Source: Acetobacteraceae bacterium (GTDB taxonomy: Bacteria; Pseudomonadota; Alphaproteobacteria; Zavarziniales; Zavarziniaceae). Taken from it: 39,158 bases of DNA. The stretch is taken from contig CANCOY010000019.1 of the NCBI GenBank assembly GCA_947379865.1, positions 1 through 39,158 on the forward strand. Reading direction: 5' to 3'. Below the pieces are notes generated by a model that saw only the letters and a list, made by a program, of their open reading frames with translations, made no database searches and was not told where the DNA came from. Shown piece by piece: positions 13,918-22,657 of the stretch. Numbering within the stretch: the stretch's first letter is position 1; each line of letters starts with the position of its first letter. The translations under genes and the position numbers were made by a program.

Positions 13918-14697
13918 TCAGTCCTTCAGCGTGCGCGCGCGGGCCGCGGCACTGGCGTGGCCCGCCGCAACACCACCGCCGTCCACTGTGTCGTTGTGGG
14001 CGCCTGAGCGTTCGGCTTCAAGCGCCAGGCCCTGGGCCAGCGTCATGGACAGGCCATCGTCGATCAGGGCCTTGTAACCCCTGACGACTGCGGGCATGGC
14101 ATTGGCGACATCATGGGCCAGCGCGCGGGCCACCGGCATTAACTCATCCGGTTCCACCACGCGGTTGAGCAGCCCCAGTTCAAAGGCGCGCGGTGCATCA
14201 ACGAAATTGCCCGTCAGCGAGAATTCCTTGGCGCGATAGGGGCCGATGGCGCGGGCCAGGCGCTGGGAAATGCCCCAGCCCGGCAATAGGCCAATGCGCA
14301 CATGGGTATCGGCAAAGCGCGCCGTGCGCGAGGCGAGGATCATGTCGCAGGCCAGCATGATTTCCATACCCCCCGTGATCGCCAGCCCGTTGATGGCGAC
14401 GATAATAGGCGTACCGCAGGCCTCAATCGCCGCAACCGGATTCTTCGCCTGCTGGACGCCCAGACCGCCATCGTTCGCCAGTTCCTGCAGGTCGAGGCCG
14501 GCGGTAAACGCCCGCTCGCCAGCGCCGGTCAGCACGATGGCGCCAATGTCGGGGTCCGCATCCAGGGCGGTAATGGCATCAGACAGCGCATTGCGCAGGG
14601 CAACCGACAGGGCGTTCATCACCCGGGGCCGGTTGAGGGTGAGAATGGCAATGCGGCCATCCCGCTCCACCAGCAGGACGTCTTCGCCCTCCATCAT
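13918..14697 (-). CDS. Enoyl-CoA hydratase/isomerase (crotonase) family protein
   Basis: A 259-residue crotonase. The oxyanion-hole strands AFTAGLDLQE and NGLAITGGMEIMLACD are present, as is GLLPGWGISQRLARAIG. The first catalytic Glu position (GGMEIML) is kept, but the second (normally PEI) reads THVRIG, with His where Glu is expected. A plain hydratase activity is therefore uncertain; isomerase or hydrolase chemistry is possible. It is the last gene of the ten-gene minus operon. Its ATG overlaps the stop of the upstream membrane protein gene (ATGA, 14694-14697), so it is translationally coupled. It converges with the ACAD at 12760, 3 bp apart. Confidence 0.9.
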   Translation of the reverse strand: MMEGEDVLLVERDGRIAILTLNRPRVMNALSVALRNALSDAITALDADPDIGAIVLTGAGERAFTAGLDLQELANDGGLGVQQAKNPVAAIEACGTPIIVAINGLAITGGMEIMLACDMILASRTARFADTHVRIGLLPGWGISQRLARAIGPYRAKEFSLTGNFVDAPRAFELGLLNRVVEPDELMPVARALAHDVANAMPAVVRGYKALIDDGLSMTLAQGLALEAERSGAHNDTVDGGGVAAGHASAAARARTLKD

Positions 14698-15404
14698 GGG
14701 GCCACCTTGCGGCGGCTGAGTTCGCGGCGCATCAGCCAGGCCGTGCCATCCAGCCAGATGGCCCAGATCACCATGGGCAGGTAATAGGCGGCGAGCCCAT
14801 GAAAGGCAAAGGGGCCAGACTTGGTGAAAGCCGGCCCATTGGCCGTGACCAGCAACAGCCCACCCACCACACTGCCCCAGGACCACCAGCGCGGCATCCA
14901 GGATTCCTTGTCGGCCAGACCCACGGCGGCGGTCACCAGCATCTGCACCGTCAGGGCGATATAACCAAGCAGGAAGCCAAACCAGGAGGCGTCATTATAG
15001 AGCACGGCAATATCGGGCGACGCTTCGGCGCGATAGCCCGCCCCAATCCACAGACAGCAGCTGAGGATGACCAGCACGATCACACCATAGCCACCGCCCG
15101 CCTGGGCAATGGCCATCACCGGCGCGCCGCGCTCGGCCTCTGCCAGCATCACGCTGAGCTGGGCGATGAAGATGGAGAGGAACCCGGTGGCAATGAGGAA
15201 GATGGAACAGCCAATGGCCGTAGCCTGCTGGTGCGCCACAAACCAGTCCTTGGTTGCGACGGCGCCAAGATCGGCGGGCACCGGCACCAGGCCTTGGGCA
15301 AAACCGAACCAGCCGATGATCGTCAGTACCGTGAAGATGGGCGCGCACCAGCAGGCAAAGACCTGATGACGGTGGGACGCTTCAGCAGAAATCGCCATGG
15401 TCAT
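14694..15404 (-). CDS. Uncharacterised six-helix integral membrane protein
   Basis: A 236-residue protein with six hydrophobic helices (about 15-36, 60-85, 98-122, 140-165, 172-190, 205-226). The conserved-looking loops contain DWFVAHQQ and the segment ANGPAFTKSGPFAFHG. Several His and Trp residues lie near the membrane faces. I do not recognise a named family. It sits between an acyl-CoA ligase and a crotonase in the ten-gene operon and is coupled to the crotonase by an ATGA overlap. A role in uptake of the hydrophobic substrate or as a membrane oxidoreductase subunit is possible, but neither is shown. The ribosome-binding site GGGAGGAT supports the start. Confidence 0.85.
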   Translation of the reverse strand: MTMAISAEASHRHQVFACWCAPIFTVLTIIGWFGFAQGLVPVPADLGAVATKDWFVAHQQATAIGCSIFLIATGFLSIFIAQLSVMLAEAERGAPVMAIAQAGGGYGVIVLVILSCCLWIGAGYRAEASPDIAVLYNDASWFGFLLGYIALTVQMLVTAAVGLADKESWMPRWWSWGSVVGGLLLVTANGPAFTKSGPFAFHGLAAYYLPMVIWAIWLDGTAWLMRRELSRRKVAP

Positions 15405-15430
15405 ATCCTCCCGGTACAGAGAAAAATGGA

Positions 15431-17002
15431 TCAGCCGACGCCGCGACCCTGGCTTTCCCAGAAAGGCTGCCGCAGGTCTTTCTTGGAGATCTTGCCGCTG
15501 CCTGTCATGGGGAAGCTTTCCATGAAGGTAATGGCCTTGGGCACCTTGTAGCCCGCCAGCTTCGCGCGGCAGAAGGCGATCAGTTCGGCCGGGTCCAGTG
15601 TTTGGCCACCTTTTGGAATGACGCAGGCCGATACAGCCTCGCCCCAGCGCTCGTCCGGCACACCGATCACGGCAACCGCAGAGACGCCGGGGTGGGTGGA
15701 GAGGACATTCTCGATCTCGGCGGAATAGACATTCTCGCCACCGGTCACGATCATGTCCTTCAGCCGGTCGTAGATATAGTAAAGCCCCTCGGCATCACGA
15801 TAGGCGACGTCACCCGTGTGATACCAGCCGTTGATGAAGTTGGCCGCCGTCGCCTCGGGCTTGCGCCAATAGCCGATGGCCAGGGCTGGCGTGCGCACCA
15901 GAAGTTCGCCTGGCGTGCCATCAGGCACATCCTTGCCCGCATCATCGACAATGCGCAGGGCAATCAGGGGGATGGGACGGCCACAGGATTTCAGCTTGGC
16001 CTCGTCATCCAGATCATGCTCGTCGGGGCGCAGCAGGGTGACGGCGCCCACCATCTCGGTGGCGCCATAAAACTGCATGAAGCGGCAGGGCATGGCGGCA
16101 ATGGCCCGCTTGATCAGCCCCAGCGCAATGGGCGAGCCCGCATACATGGTCAGGCGCAGGGACGAGAAATCGGTTTCCGCCGCCTTGGGATGATCGAGGA
16201 TCATCTGGATCATGGCCGGTGCCACCACCAGAATGGTTGGCCTTTGCTGTGCGATTGCCTCCAGCACCTGGCCGGGATCAAACTGCCGCAACACGATCAG
16301 GTTGACGCCATTATAAAGCAGTTGCAGCGACAGGCCGATGCCCAGCAGATGAAAGTTCGGCAAGGCGAACAGATAGCGGTCATCATCAGCCCATTGCAGG
16401 CTTGGCTCAAAATGCTCGCACAGGCGGATGTTGTTCAGGCCACCATGGGTGATGACCACACCCTTTGGCACGCCAGTGGTTCCAGACGTGTACATCTGGA
16501 TGGCGCCATCGTCGAGCGAGTGGGCAGACCTGTCGGGGGTTCCCTGCACCGCGCCGGCGCACCAGGCGGTGATGGAGGCATCGGGCCGCTCCATGTCGAG
16601 CACAAGCAGCTTCGGCGGGGATTGCAGCCGGGCGGTGGCAGCCGTCCACATCTCCATGAATTCCTGCTCGACAAAGGCAAAGCGCGCCTCGCTGTCGAGC
16701 ACGATGGGCGCCAGTTCCGCCACCGCCAGACGCCAGTTCAGGGGCGTGAAACAAGCCCCCGCGCGTGATGTGCCAAACAGGGCCATGAAGAAGGCGTCGG
16801 AGTTCTTGCCGAGATAGGCGACCCTGTCACCCGCCCGCACGCTGGCAGAGGCCAGCGCATTGGCCACCGCGCTGGCGATGGTGTTGAGCGCGCCAAAGCT
16901 TGTCTCACGCCCCTGATAGGAGAGGGCAAGACGCTCTGGCTGGTGGCGCGCATAGTAGTCGGCGATATCGTCAACGGTGCGGATCTCGGGGTATACCCAC
17001 AT
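15431..17002 (-). CDS. Acyl-CoA synthetase (class I adenylate-forming, FadD-like)
   Basis: A 523-residue ligase that activates a carboxylic acid via an acyl-AMP intermediate to its CoA ester. Motifs: P-loop YTSGTTGVPKG (about 170), YGATE (about 315), the hinge region WYHTGD...YIYDRLKDMIVTGG, and the C-terminal catalytic Lys in GSGKISKKDL. The ATG at 17002 (MWVYPEIR) is chosen because AGGAGAGG precedes it; the open frame runs 30 codons further upstream without support. It lies in the minus operon, 19 bp after the nitronate-monooxygenase-family gene. Cyclic or branched acid as substrate is inferred from the neighbours. Confidence 0.93.
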   Translation of the reverse strand: MWVYPEIRTVDDIADYYARHQPERLALSYQGRETSFGALNTIASAVANALASASVRAGDRVAYLGKNSDAFFMALFGTSRAGACFTPLNWRLAVAELAPIVLDSEARFAFVEQEFMEMWTAATARLQSPPKLLVLDMERPDASITAWCAGAVQGTPDRSAHSLDDGAIQMYTSGTTGVPKGVVITHGGLNNIRLCEHFEPSLQWADDDRYLFALPNFHLLGIGLSLQLLYNGVNLIVLRQFDPGQVLEAIAQQRPTILVVAPAMIQMILDHPKAAETDFSSLRLTMYAGSPIALGLIKRAIAAMPCRFMQFYGATEMVGAVTLLRPDEHDLDDEAKLKSCGRPIPLIALRIVDDAGKDVPDGTPGELLVRTPALAIGYWRKPEATAANFINGWYHTGDVAYRDAEGLYYIYDRLKDMIVTGGENVYSAEIENVLSTHPGVSAVAVIGVPDERWGEAVSACVIPKGGQTLDPAELIAFCRAKLAGYKVPKAITFMESFPMTGSGKISKKDLRQPFWESQGRGVG

Positions 17003-17021
17003 GGTCCAGCCTCTCCTGATC

Positions 17022-17993
17022 TCAGATGCGGCTGTGCCGCGCAGTCTCATAGTCGGCGGCAAGGCGGGCAAGCCAGTCCCCGGCGCTGCCACGCGACGTC
17101 ACGGGTCCAATGCCCTGGCCCGCACTCCAGATATCGCGCCAGGCGCTTTGGCTTGAGCCGGTGGCGCCGAAGTTGCGCGGCTTTGCCGGGTCGCGGGCGG
17201 CGTCGGGATCAATGCCTGCCTCGGCCAGAGAGCCGCGCAGGAAGGTGGCGCGCACGCCCGTAACAGCCTCGGTTATGGCAACGTCATCAGAACAGCCAGC
17301 CACCACCATGTCCTTGTGGCCAGAGGCGGTATCGGCCTCATCACACGCAAGGAACGGGCTGCCGACATAGACGAAATCAGCCCCCATCATCCGCGCTGCC
17401 GCAATCCCGCGCCCGGTGGCGATGCAGCCCGACAGGGCCAGGGGTCCATCCCACCAACTGCGGATATCCTCAACCAAGGCAAAGGGAGAGACGCCCCCCG
17501 TATGGCCGCCGGCACCTGCCGCCACGGCGATCAGGCCATCGGCGCCGCCTTCGGCCGCCTTGCGGGCGTGGCGGTTGGTGGTGACGTCGCAGAAGACAAG
17601 ACCGCCATAGGAATGCACCGCCTCGGCAATCGGGCCGGGGGCGGCAAGGCTGACGATCACGATGGGCACGCGGTGCGCCACGATGGTCTCAAGATCGGCC
17701 GCCACCCGCTCGTTCGTGCGATGGGCGATCTGGTTGATGGCAAAGGGGGCAGACGGACTTTCCGGATGCGCCAGGTCATGCTCTGCCAGGGCCTCGGCAA
17801 TGCGCGCAATCGCGGGGCCAAGGGCCTCCTGCGGGCGGATGTTCAGCGCCGGCATGGAGCCGATTACGCCCGCCTTGCACTGGGCGATCACCAGTTCTGG
17901 CGTCGAGGCAATGAACATCGGCGCCCCGATCAGGGGCAGGCGCAGACGCCGGCCCAGCTGCTCCGCCGCCTCGCGGGAGCCAAGGCGGCTCAC
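17022..17993 (-). CDS. Nitronate monooxygenase (2-nitropropane dioxygenase) family FMN protein
   Basis: A 323-residue TIM-barrel flavoprotein. Family marks are RLPLIGAPMFIAS at the N terminus, the GAGGHTGG phosphate/active-site loop and GADFVYVGSPFLAC. It starts with GTG, overlapping the upstream SDR stop (GTGA, 17990-17993). In a beta-oxidation operon, nitronate detoxification is unlikely to be the role. Family members such as IpdC of the mycobacterial steroid C/D-ring pathway act on cyclic enone or dienoyl-CoA esters. A CoA-ester reductase or double-bond-removing role is therefore a reasonable alternative (inference). Confidence 0.87.
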   Translation of the reverse strand: MSRLGSREAAEQLGRRLRLPLIGAPMFIASTPELVIAQCKAGVIGSMPALNIRPQEALGPAIARIAEALAEHDLAHPESPSAPFAINQIAHRTNERVAADLETIVAHRVPIVIVSLAAPGPIAEAVHSYGGLVFCDVTTNRHARKAAEGGADGLIAVAAGAGGHTGGVSPFALVEDIRSWWDGPLALSGCIATGRGIAAARMMGADFVYVGSPFLACDEADTASGHKDMVVAGCSDDVAITEAVTGVRATFLRGSLAEAGIDPDAARDPAKPRNFGATGSSQSAWRDIWSAGQGIGPVTSRGSAGDWLARLAADYETARHSRI

Positions 17994-18913
17994 ACCGGAT
18001 CCCAGGTAAAGACGTCGGCCGAGCGGTCGAGGGGATAGAAATCCGGCTCGAACATGGGGAAGACGCGGTCGATTACCGTATCAGGCGTCCAGCCATCGCC
18101 GGAATGGGCGGTGCGGATGGGGCGTGGCTGCGAGAACAGGAAGATCTCGTTGTTGCGCACGCCAAAAATCTGCCCGGTTACATGGGCGGCCTTGTCGCTG
18201 CACAGGGCCACCACAAAGGGGGCGATGCGTTCCGGCTGCAGGCGGCGCAGGCCCTCCACCCGCTTGATCTGTTCGGGCGTCTCGGCGCGGATTGAATCGA
18301 TCATCCGTGTCCAGGCAAAGGGGGCAACCGCGTTGGAGCGCACGCCAAAGCGCTGCATGTCCATGGCGATGGACTTGGAAAGTGCGGCCACACCGAGCTT
18401 GGCCGCCGAATAGTTCGCCTGCCCGAAATTGCCGATCAGGCCAGAGGTAGACGTCATGTGCACAAAGGCACCGCCGCCCTGTTCCTTGAACCACGGCGCC
18501 GCCGCGCGGCTTACGTTGAAGCTGCCCTTCAGATGCACCGCCACAACCGCGTCGAAATCTTCTTCCCGCATCTTGTGAAAGATCACGTCGCGCAGGATGC
18601 CGGCGTTGTTGACCACGGCATCAAGGCGGCCAAAGGCGTCCACAGCGGCCTGCACCATGCGATGGGCACCGTCCCAGTCGGCCACGCTGTCGGCGTTGGC
18701 GATCGCCCGGCCACCGGCGGCCTCGATCTCGCGCACCACATCCATGGCCGGGGTGGTGCCGTCGCCATCGCCCGTCAGGGAGGCGCCAAGGTCGTTGACC
18801 ACCACGGCGGCACCGGCGGCGGCCAGTTCAAGCGCAATGGCGCGGCCAATGCCACGGCCGGCGCCCGTCACCAGGGCAACCTTGCCCATCAGCAGATCTT
18901 TTCCACCCGTCAT
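17990..18913 (-). CDS. MFE-2-type 3-hydroxyacyl-CoA dehydrogenase (SDR)
   Basis: A 307-residue SDR that matches the dehydrogenase domain of peroxisomal multifunctional enzyme type 2: TGAGRGIGRA, VVVNDLGAS, the insertion before NADSVADW, NNAGILRDVIFHKM, MTSTSGLIGNFGQANYSAAK with catalytic Ser/Tyr/Lys, and NAVAPFAWTRM. The long C-terminal part (about 230-307) is also typical. It probably oxidises a (3R)-hydroxyacyl-CoA to the 3-ketoacyl-CoA. Together with the MaoC hydratase in the same operon it would give an MFE-2-style (R)-specific beta-oxidation pair. The ribosome-binding site GAGAGGA precedes ATG 18913; an internal ATG at codon 9 is an alternative start. Confidence 0.91.
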   Translation of the reverse strand: MTGGKDLLMGKVALVTGAGRGIGRAIALELAAAGAAVVVNDLGASLTGDGDGTTPAMDVVREIEAAGGRAIANADSVADWDGAHRMVQAAVDAFGRLDAVVNNAGILRDVIFHKMREEDFDAVVAVHLKGSFNVSRAAAPWFKEQGGGAFVHMTSTSGLIGNFGQANYSAAKLGVAALSKSIAMDMQRFGVRSNAVAPFAWTRMIDSIRAETPEQIKRVEGLRRLQPERIAPFVVALCSDKAAHVTGQIFGVRNNEIFLFSQPRPIRTAHSGDGWTPDTVIDRVFPMFEPDFYPLDRSADVFTWDPV

Positions 18914-18947
18914 GGGCTGGTCCTCTCGGCAAGCAGGAATGCAGGGG

Positions 18948-20123
18948 TCAATAGGACTTGGGAAGTTCCAGCACCTTTTCCGCCACGAAGCACAGGATCA
19001 GTTGTTCCGTGATCGGCGCAATGCGGGTGATGGTCACCTCGCGCAGCAGGCGCTCCACATGATATTCCTTGGCATAGCCAAAGCCGCCGTGGGTCAGCAC
19101 CGCCTGCAGGCAGGCATCATGGCCGGCGCGCGCTCCCAGGAACTTGGCGCTGTTGGCCTCGGCGCCGCAGGGCAGGCCCGCGTCATAGAGGCCGGCGGCG
19201 CGCATGGCCATCAGATAGGCCGCCTCCAGATACATCCACTTCTCGGCGAGCGGATGCTGGATGCCCTGGTTCTGGCCAATGGGGCGGCCAAACACCACGC
19301 GCTCGCGGGCATATTTGGTGGCGCGGCGCAGGGCATCCTGCCCCATGGCAATGGCCTCCACCGCCACCAGCACGCGTTCGGGGTTGAGGCTGTCGAGGAT
19401 ATAGGAAAAGCCCCGGCCTTCCTCGCCGATGCGGTCCTCGTCGGGCACGAACAGGCCATCGATGAAGACGGCGTTCGAATCCACTGCCTTGCGGCCCATC
19501 TTGGGGATGCGCCGCACCTCCACCTTGGAACGGTCGAGGTCGGTATAGAAGATGGTGATGCCATCGGTGGGGCGGCGGCAGTCTTCCAGGCGGGTGGTGC
19601 GGGTCAGCAGCATGACCTTGTTCGCCACCTGGCCGGTCGACGTCCACACCTTCTGCCCACGCACGATGTAACCACCGGGAACCTTCTCGGCAAAGGTCTT
19701 GATGGCTGTGGTGTTGAGGCCGGCGTCGGGCTCGGTAAAGCCAAAGCAGCAGCGGTCCTCGCCCGCGATCAGGCGGGGCAGCCAGCGCCGCTTCTGGTCT
19801 TCGGTGCCATGCACCAGGATCGGGTGGGGGCCAAACAGGTTGACGTGCACGGTGGAGGCTGCCGCCATGGCGCCGCCGTGGCTGGCCACTTCGTGCATCA
19901 TGATGGCCGCCTCAGTCACGCCAAGGCCGGCGCCGCCATATTCCTCGGGCATGGTGATGCCAAGCCAGCCGGCATCTGCCATGGCCTTGTGGAAGGCAAA
20001 GGGAAATTCGCCGTCCTCGTCGCGGTCCAGCCAATAATCATCGCCAAAGCGCGTGACGACAGCGCGCACGCCCTCGCGGATGGCGCGCTGGTCGTCGGTT
20101 TCCTGCAACTGGTGTCCGGTCAT
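18948..20123 (-). CDS. Acyl-CoA dehydrogenase
   Basis: A 391-residue ACAD with WLGITMPEEYGGAGLG, the FAD/substrate segment FGFTEPDAGLNTT, VRGQKVWTSTGQ and the C-terminal HGGFGYAKEYHVERLLREV. Instead of the YEGTSQ motif it has APITEQ. The catalytic base is probably the Glu in LNPERVLVA, as in isovaleryl/long-chain-type enzymes, so a branched or cyclic acyl-CoA is plausible. Start at 20123 (MTGHQLQETDD) fits the family; the frame extends upstream into the CitE-like gene. It follows that gene by 4 bp. Confidence 0.92.
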   Translation of the reverse strand: MTGHQLQETDDQRAIREGVRAVVTRFGDDYWLDRDEDGEFPFAFHKAMADAGWLGITMPEEYGGAGLGVTEAAIMMHEVASHGGAMAAASTVHVNLFGPHPILVHGTEDQKRRWLPRLIAGEDRCCFGFTEPDAGLNTTAIKTFAEKVPGGYIVRGQKVWTSTGQVANKVMLLTRTTRLEDCRRPTDGITIFYTDLDRSKVEVRRIPKMGRKAVDSNAVFIDGLFVPDEDRIGEEGRGFSYILDSLNPERVLVAVEAIAMGQDALRRATKYARERVVFGRPIGQNQGIQHPLAEKWMYLEAAYLMAMRAAGLYDAGLPCGAEANSAKFLGARAGHDACLQAVLTHGGFGYAKEYHVERLLREVTITRIAPITEQLILCFVAEKVLELPKSY

Positions 20124-20127
20124 GGCT

Positions 20128-21000
20128 TCAGCCCTGCGCAAGGCCGGCCAGCACACGCTCGGCCCGCTTGAGGTGGGGAATATCGTACATGCGCCCGTCG
20201 ATGCCGACGGTGCCGGCATCAGGGGCGGCGGCAAAGGCGGCGATCACACGTTGCGCCTCGGCGATCTCTTCCGCGCTGGGGGAAAAGGCGGCGTTGATCA
20301 CGGCGATCTGGTCCGGGTGGATGGCGATGCGGCCGGTGAAGCCCTCACGCCGGGCAGCCCGGCAGTTGCGCGCCAGCCCTTCAGAATCGCGAAAATCGGC
20401 ATAGAGCGTATCAAGTGGAGCCACATCAGCTGCACAGGCCGCCAGCAGGCACAGGGAACGGGCAAGGCCGAAGACGGGCAGCCAGCTGCCATCCTCATGC
20501 TTGTTGTCCATCGAACCCAGCGCCGCCGACAGGTCCTCCGCCCCCCAGGTGAGTGCCACCAGGCGCGGATGGGGCGCACAGTAACCAGACAGGTTCAGGA
20601 CCGCCGCCGGCGTTTCGGTGGCCACCACCAGGATCTTGACCGAGCCAGCCGCTAGCCCCGCGCGGGCTTCCAGCGCGTCAAGGCAATGGCCCAGTTGCAC
20701 CACCTCGGCGGTCCCCGCCTTGGGCAACACAATGCCATCAAGCCCGGGGCGCACGACCGCCGCCAGATCGCCCAGGGCCAGGCCCGTCTCGAACGGGTTG
20801 ATACGCACCCAATGGGAAAAGCTGGCGGCCGGATCGCGGTTGTCGAGCCAGCCAGAGACGATGTTGCGTGCCTCCGCCTTCTGGGCGGGCGCCACGGAAT
20901 CTTCCAGGTCAAAGATCAGGCCATCGGCGCCAGAGGCAGCGCCTTTGGCAAATTTGCGCGGGCTGTCGCCGGGAACGAACAGGAGGGAGCGCAGTCTCAT
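20128..21000 (-). CDS. CitE/HpcH-HpaI family CoA-ester lyase
   Basis: A 290-residue TIM-barrel lyase. The N terminus RLRSLLFVPGDSPRKFAKG with FDLEDSVAP is characteristic of the citrate lyase beta / malyl-CoA lyase family. Metal-binding and substrate residues are seen in RINPFET, LPKAGTAEVV, ATETPAAVLN and TWGAEDLSAALG. Family members cleave or form malyl-CoA, citramalyl-CoA or 3-hydroxy-3-methylglutaryl-type CoA esters, or hydrolyse malyl-CoA. Its ATG overlaps the MaoC stop (ATGA, 20997-21000). Next to MaoC, a hydratase/lyase sequence removing a two- or three-carbon unit from a branched CoA ester is suggested. Confidence 0.9.
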   Translation of the reverse strand: MRLRSLLFVPGDSPRKFAKGAASGADGLIFDLEDSVAPAQKAEARNIVSGWLDNRDPAASFSHWVRINPFETGLALGDLAAVVRPGLDGIVLPKAGTAEVVQLGHCLDALEARAGLAAGSVKILVVATETPAAVLNLSGYCAPHPRLVALTWGAEDLSAALGSMDNKHEDGSWLPVFGLARSLCLLAACAADVAPLDTLYADFRDSEGLARNCRAARREGFTGRIAIHPDQIAVINAAFSPSAEEIAEAQRVIAAFAAAPDAGTVGIDGRMYDIPHLKRAERVLAGLAQG

Positions 21001-21449
21001 GCGGGCTTCCCCATCATCAGGGCGGCGCGGCGGCAGACGGCAACCACCTCGTTACGCTGGTTCAGCGCCGTGTGCTCGAAGGTGACGATGCCCTGGCCGG
21101 GGCGCGAGGCGCTGGCGCGAACAGCGATCACGGCGGTCTCGGCCCGGATGGTGTCGCCGGCAAAGACGGGCTTGGGGAACTTGACGTCCTCAAAGCCCAG
21201 ATTGCCCACGGTGGTGCCGAGCGTGGTGTCCTGCACGCTGAGGCCCACCAGCAGACCCAGCGTGAAGATGCTGTTCATCAGCGGCTTGCCGAACTCGGTC
21301 CGCGAGCTGTAGTCGTGGTCGATGTGCACGGCCGCCGGATTATAGGTGAGGGAGGAGAACAGAAGGTTGTCCATGTCCGTCACGGTGCGGCGCACCTCGT
21401 GCACGAACTTCTGGCCCACTTCGAATTCGGTGAAATATTTGCCCGCCAT
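20997..21449 (-). CDS. MaoC family (R)-specific enoyl-CoA hydratase
   Basis: A 150-residue hot-dog-fold protein. The hydratase motif is the segment YNPAAVHIDHDY (family form D/N-P-x-H-x-D), followed by SRTEFGKPLMNSIFTLGLLVGL. The second half has the segment VGNLGFEDVKFPKPVFAGDT. The close grouping with a CitE-like lyase recalls mesaconyl-CoA/methylmalyl-CoA hydratases and MFE-2 hydratase partners. It lies 3 bp after the thiolase and is coupled to the CitE-like gene. Probably hydrates a branched 2-enoyl-CoA to a 3-hydroxyacyl-CoA; the stereochemistry is inferred from family. Confidence 0.9.
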   Translation of the reverse strand: MAGKYFTEFEVGQKFVHEVRRTVTDMDNLLFSSLTYNPAAVHIDHDYSSRTEFGKPLMNSIFTLGLLVGLSVQDTTLGTTVGNLGFEDVKFPKPVFAGDTIRAETAVIAVRASASRPGQGIVTFEHTALNQRNEVVAVCRRAALMMGKPA

Positions 21450-21452
21450 GGT

Positions 21453-22655
21453 TCAGTCCCCCAGCCGTCCCAAAATGGAGACGGCAGCCACGCTGTTAAA
21501 GGGGGCGCCGCCCAGATTGTGCGTCAGCCCCAGATTGATGTCGCCCAGCTGGCGATCACCCGCCCGGCCAAGCAACTGGGAATAAACCTCATAGGCCATG
21601 CGCAGGCCAGAGGCCCCCACCGGATGGCCAAAGCATTTCAGCCCGCCATCGGTCTGGCAGGGCACGGCGCCGCCCCGGTCATAGCGGCCGTCGAGGATGT
21701 CGAACGTCGCCCGCCCTTCGGCAGACAGGCCCAGGTCCTCCATGGTCACCAGTTCGGTAACAGAGAAACAGTCGTGCACCTCCACCAGGCCAAGGCTCTG
21801 GCGCGGGTCGTGCACGCCCGCCTCGGCATAGGCGCGGGCGGCCGACAGGCGGGTGTTGCGCACATAGGAGCCATCCCATTCGCCATATTGGCTTTCCCAG
21901 CCATGGCTGCCCGTGACCTGCACCGCCTTGACGCTGACGAGGTCAGACTTGCCAAGGCCGCGGGCGATATCGGGCGTTGTCACAATGGCACAGGCCGCCC
22001 CATCGCTGACGCCGCAGCAGTCGAACAGGCCCAGCGGGTCGGCGATCATCGGCGCTTCCAGGATCGTTTCCATGGAAACCGCCTTGCGCAGATGGGCCTT
22101 GGCATTCAGGGCGCCATTCTGATGGCTCTTCCACGAGACATGGGCCATGGCACGCTTGAGGTCCGGGGCAGAAATCCCGTGGCGGGCGGAATAGGCGCCG
22201 GCCAGCTGGGCAAAACCGCCGGGTGCCGAGCCATAGGGCATCCACAGATCATTGGCGAGGCCCTTGGTGCGCAAAGGCAGGCCGCCATAGCCCGTGTCCT
22301 TCAGCTTCTCCACGCCCAGCGCCAGCGCAATGTCGCACGCACCCGCTGCCACCGCATAGGTGGCGGCCCGCAAGGCCTCGGTGCCCGTGGCGCACATGTT
22401 CTCCACCCTGGTGACGCTGATGGGGCCAAGGCGCAGGGCGGTGGCAAGGGGCAGGGCTGAATTGCCGACATTGACATCGTCGAGCGCGCTGCCCAGCCAC
22501 GCCGCCTCGATCTCGCCCGGATCAATCCCCGCGTCCCGCACGGCTTCGGCAAAGGCCTCCACCATCAGGTCTTCGGAAGCGCAGTCCCAGCGCTCGCCAA
22601 ATTCGGAACAGCCCATGCCCAGGATGACAACCTTGTCGCGAATGCCGCTGGCCAT
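21453..22655 (-). CDS. SCP-x type thiolase (lipid-transfer protein/thiolase family)
   Basis: A 400-residue thiolase-fold protein. The nucleophile is Cys88 in VENMCATGTEALRAA. Other active-site blocks are VHDCFSVTELVTMEDLG and CFGHPVGASGLRM (GHPxGASG). The last active-site Cys/Gly loop region reads GLTHNLGGAPF, as in SCP-x/archaeal thiolases and not CxGxGxG of FadA-type enzymes. It could cleave a 3-ketoacyl-CoA or condense acetyl-CoA; some SCP-x relatives are retro-aldolases. ATG 22655 has a good GGAGG; a TTG at 22661 overlapping the previous stop is an alternative. The adjacent gene fuses an HMGS-like domain to an OB-fold, the usual partner of such thiolases. Confidence 0.92.
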   Translation of the reverse strand: MASGIRDKVVILGMGCSEFGERWDCASEDLMVEAFAEAVRDAGIDPGEIEAAWLGSALDDVNVGNSALPLATALRLGPISVTRVENMCATGTEALRAATYAVAAGACDIALALGVEKLKDTGYGGLPLRTKGLANDLWMPYGSAPGGFAQLAGAYSARHGISAPDLKRAMAHVSWKSHQNGALNAKAHLRKAVSMETILEAPMIADPLGLFDCCGVSDGAACAIVTTPDIARGLGKSDLVSVKAVQVTGSHGWESQYGEWDGSYVRNTRLSAARAYAEAGVHDPRQSLGLVEVHDCFSVTELVTMEDLGLSAEGRATFDILDGRYDRGGAVPCQTDGGLKCFGHPVGASGLRMAYEVYSQLLGRAGDRQLGDINLGLTHNLGGAPFNSVAAVSILGRLGD

Positions 22656-22657
22656 GT

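Noticed and set aside
20868..22460. 530-codon open frame on the plus strand opposite the thiolase and neighbours
   Set aside because: Antisense shadow crossing three real, overlapping genes; composition rich in Gly, His and Gln and no recognisable domain.
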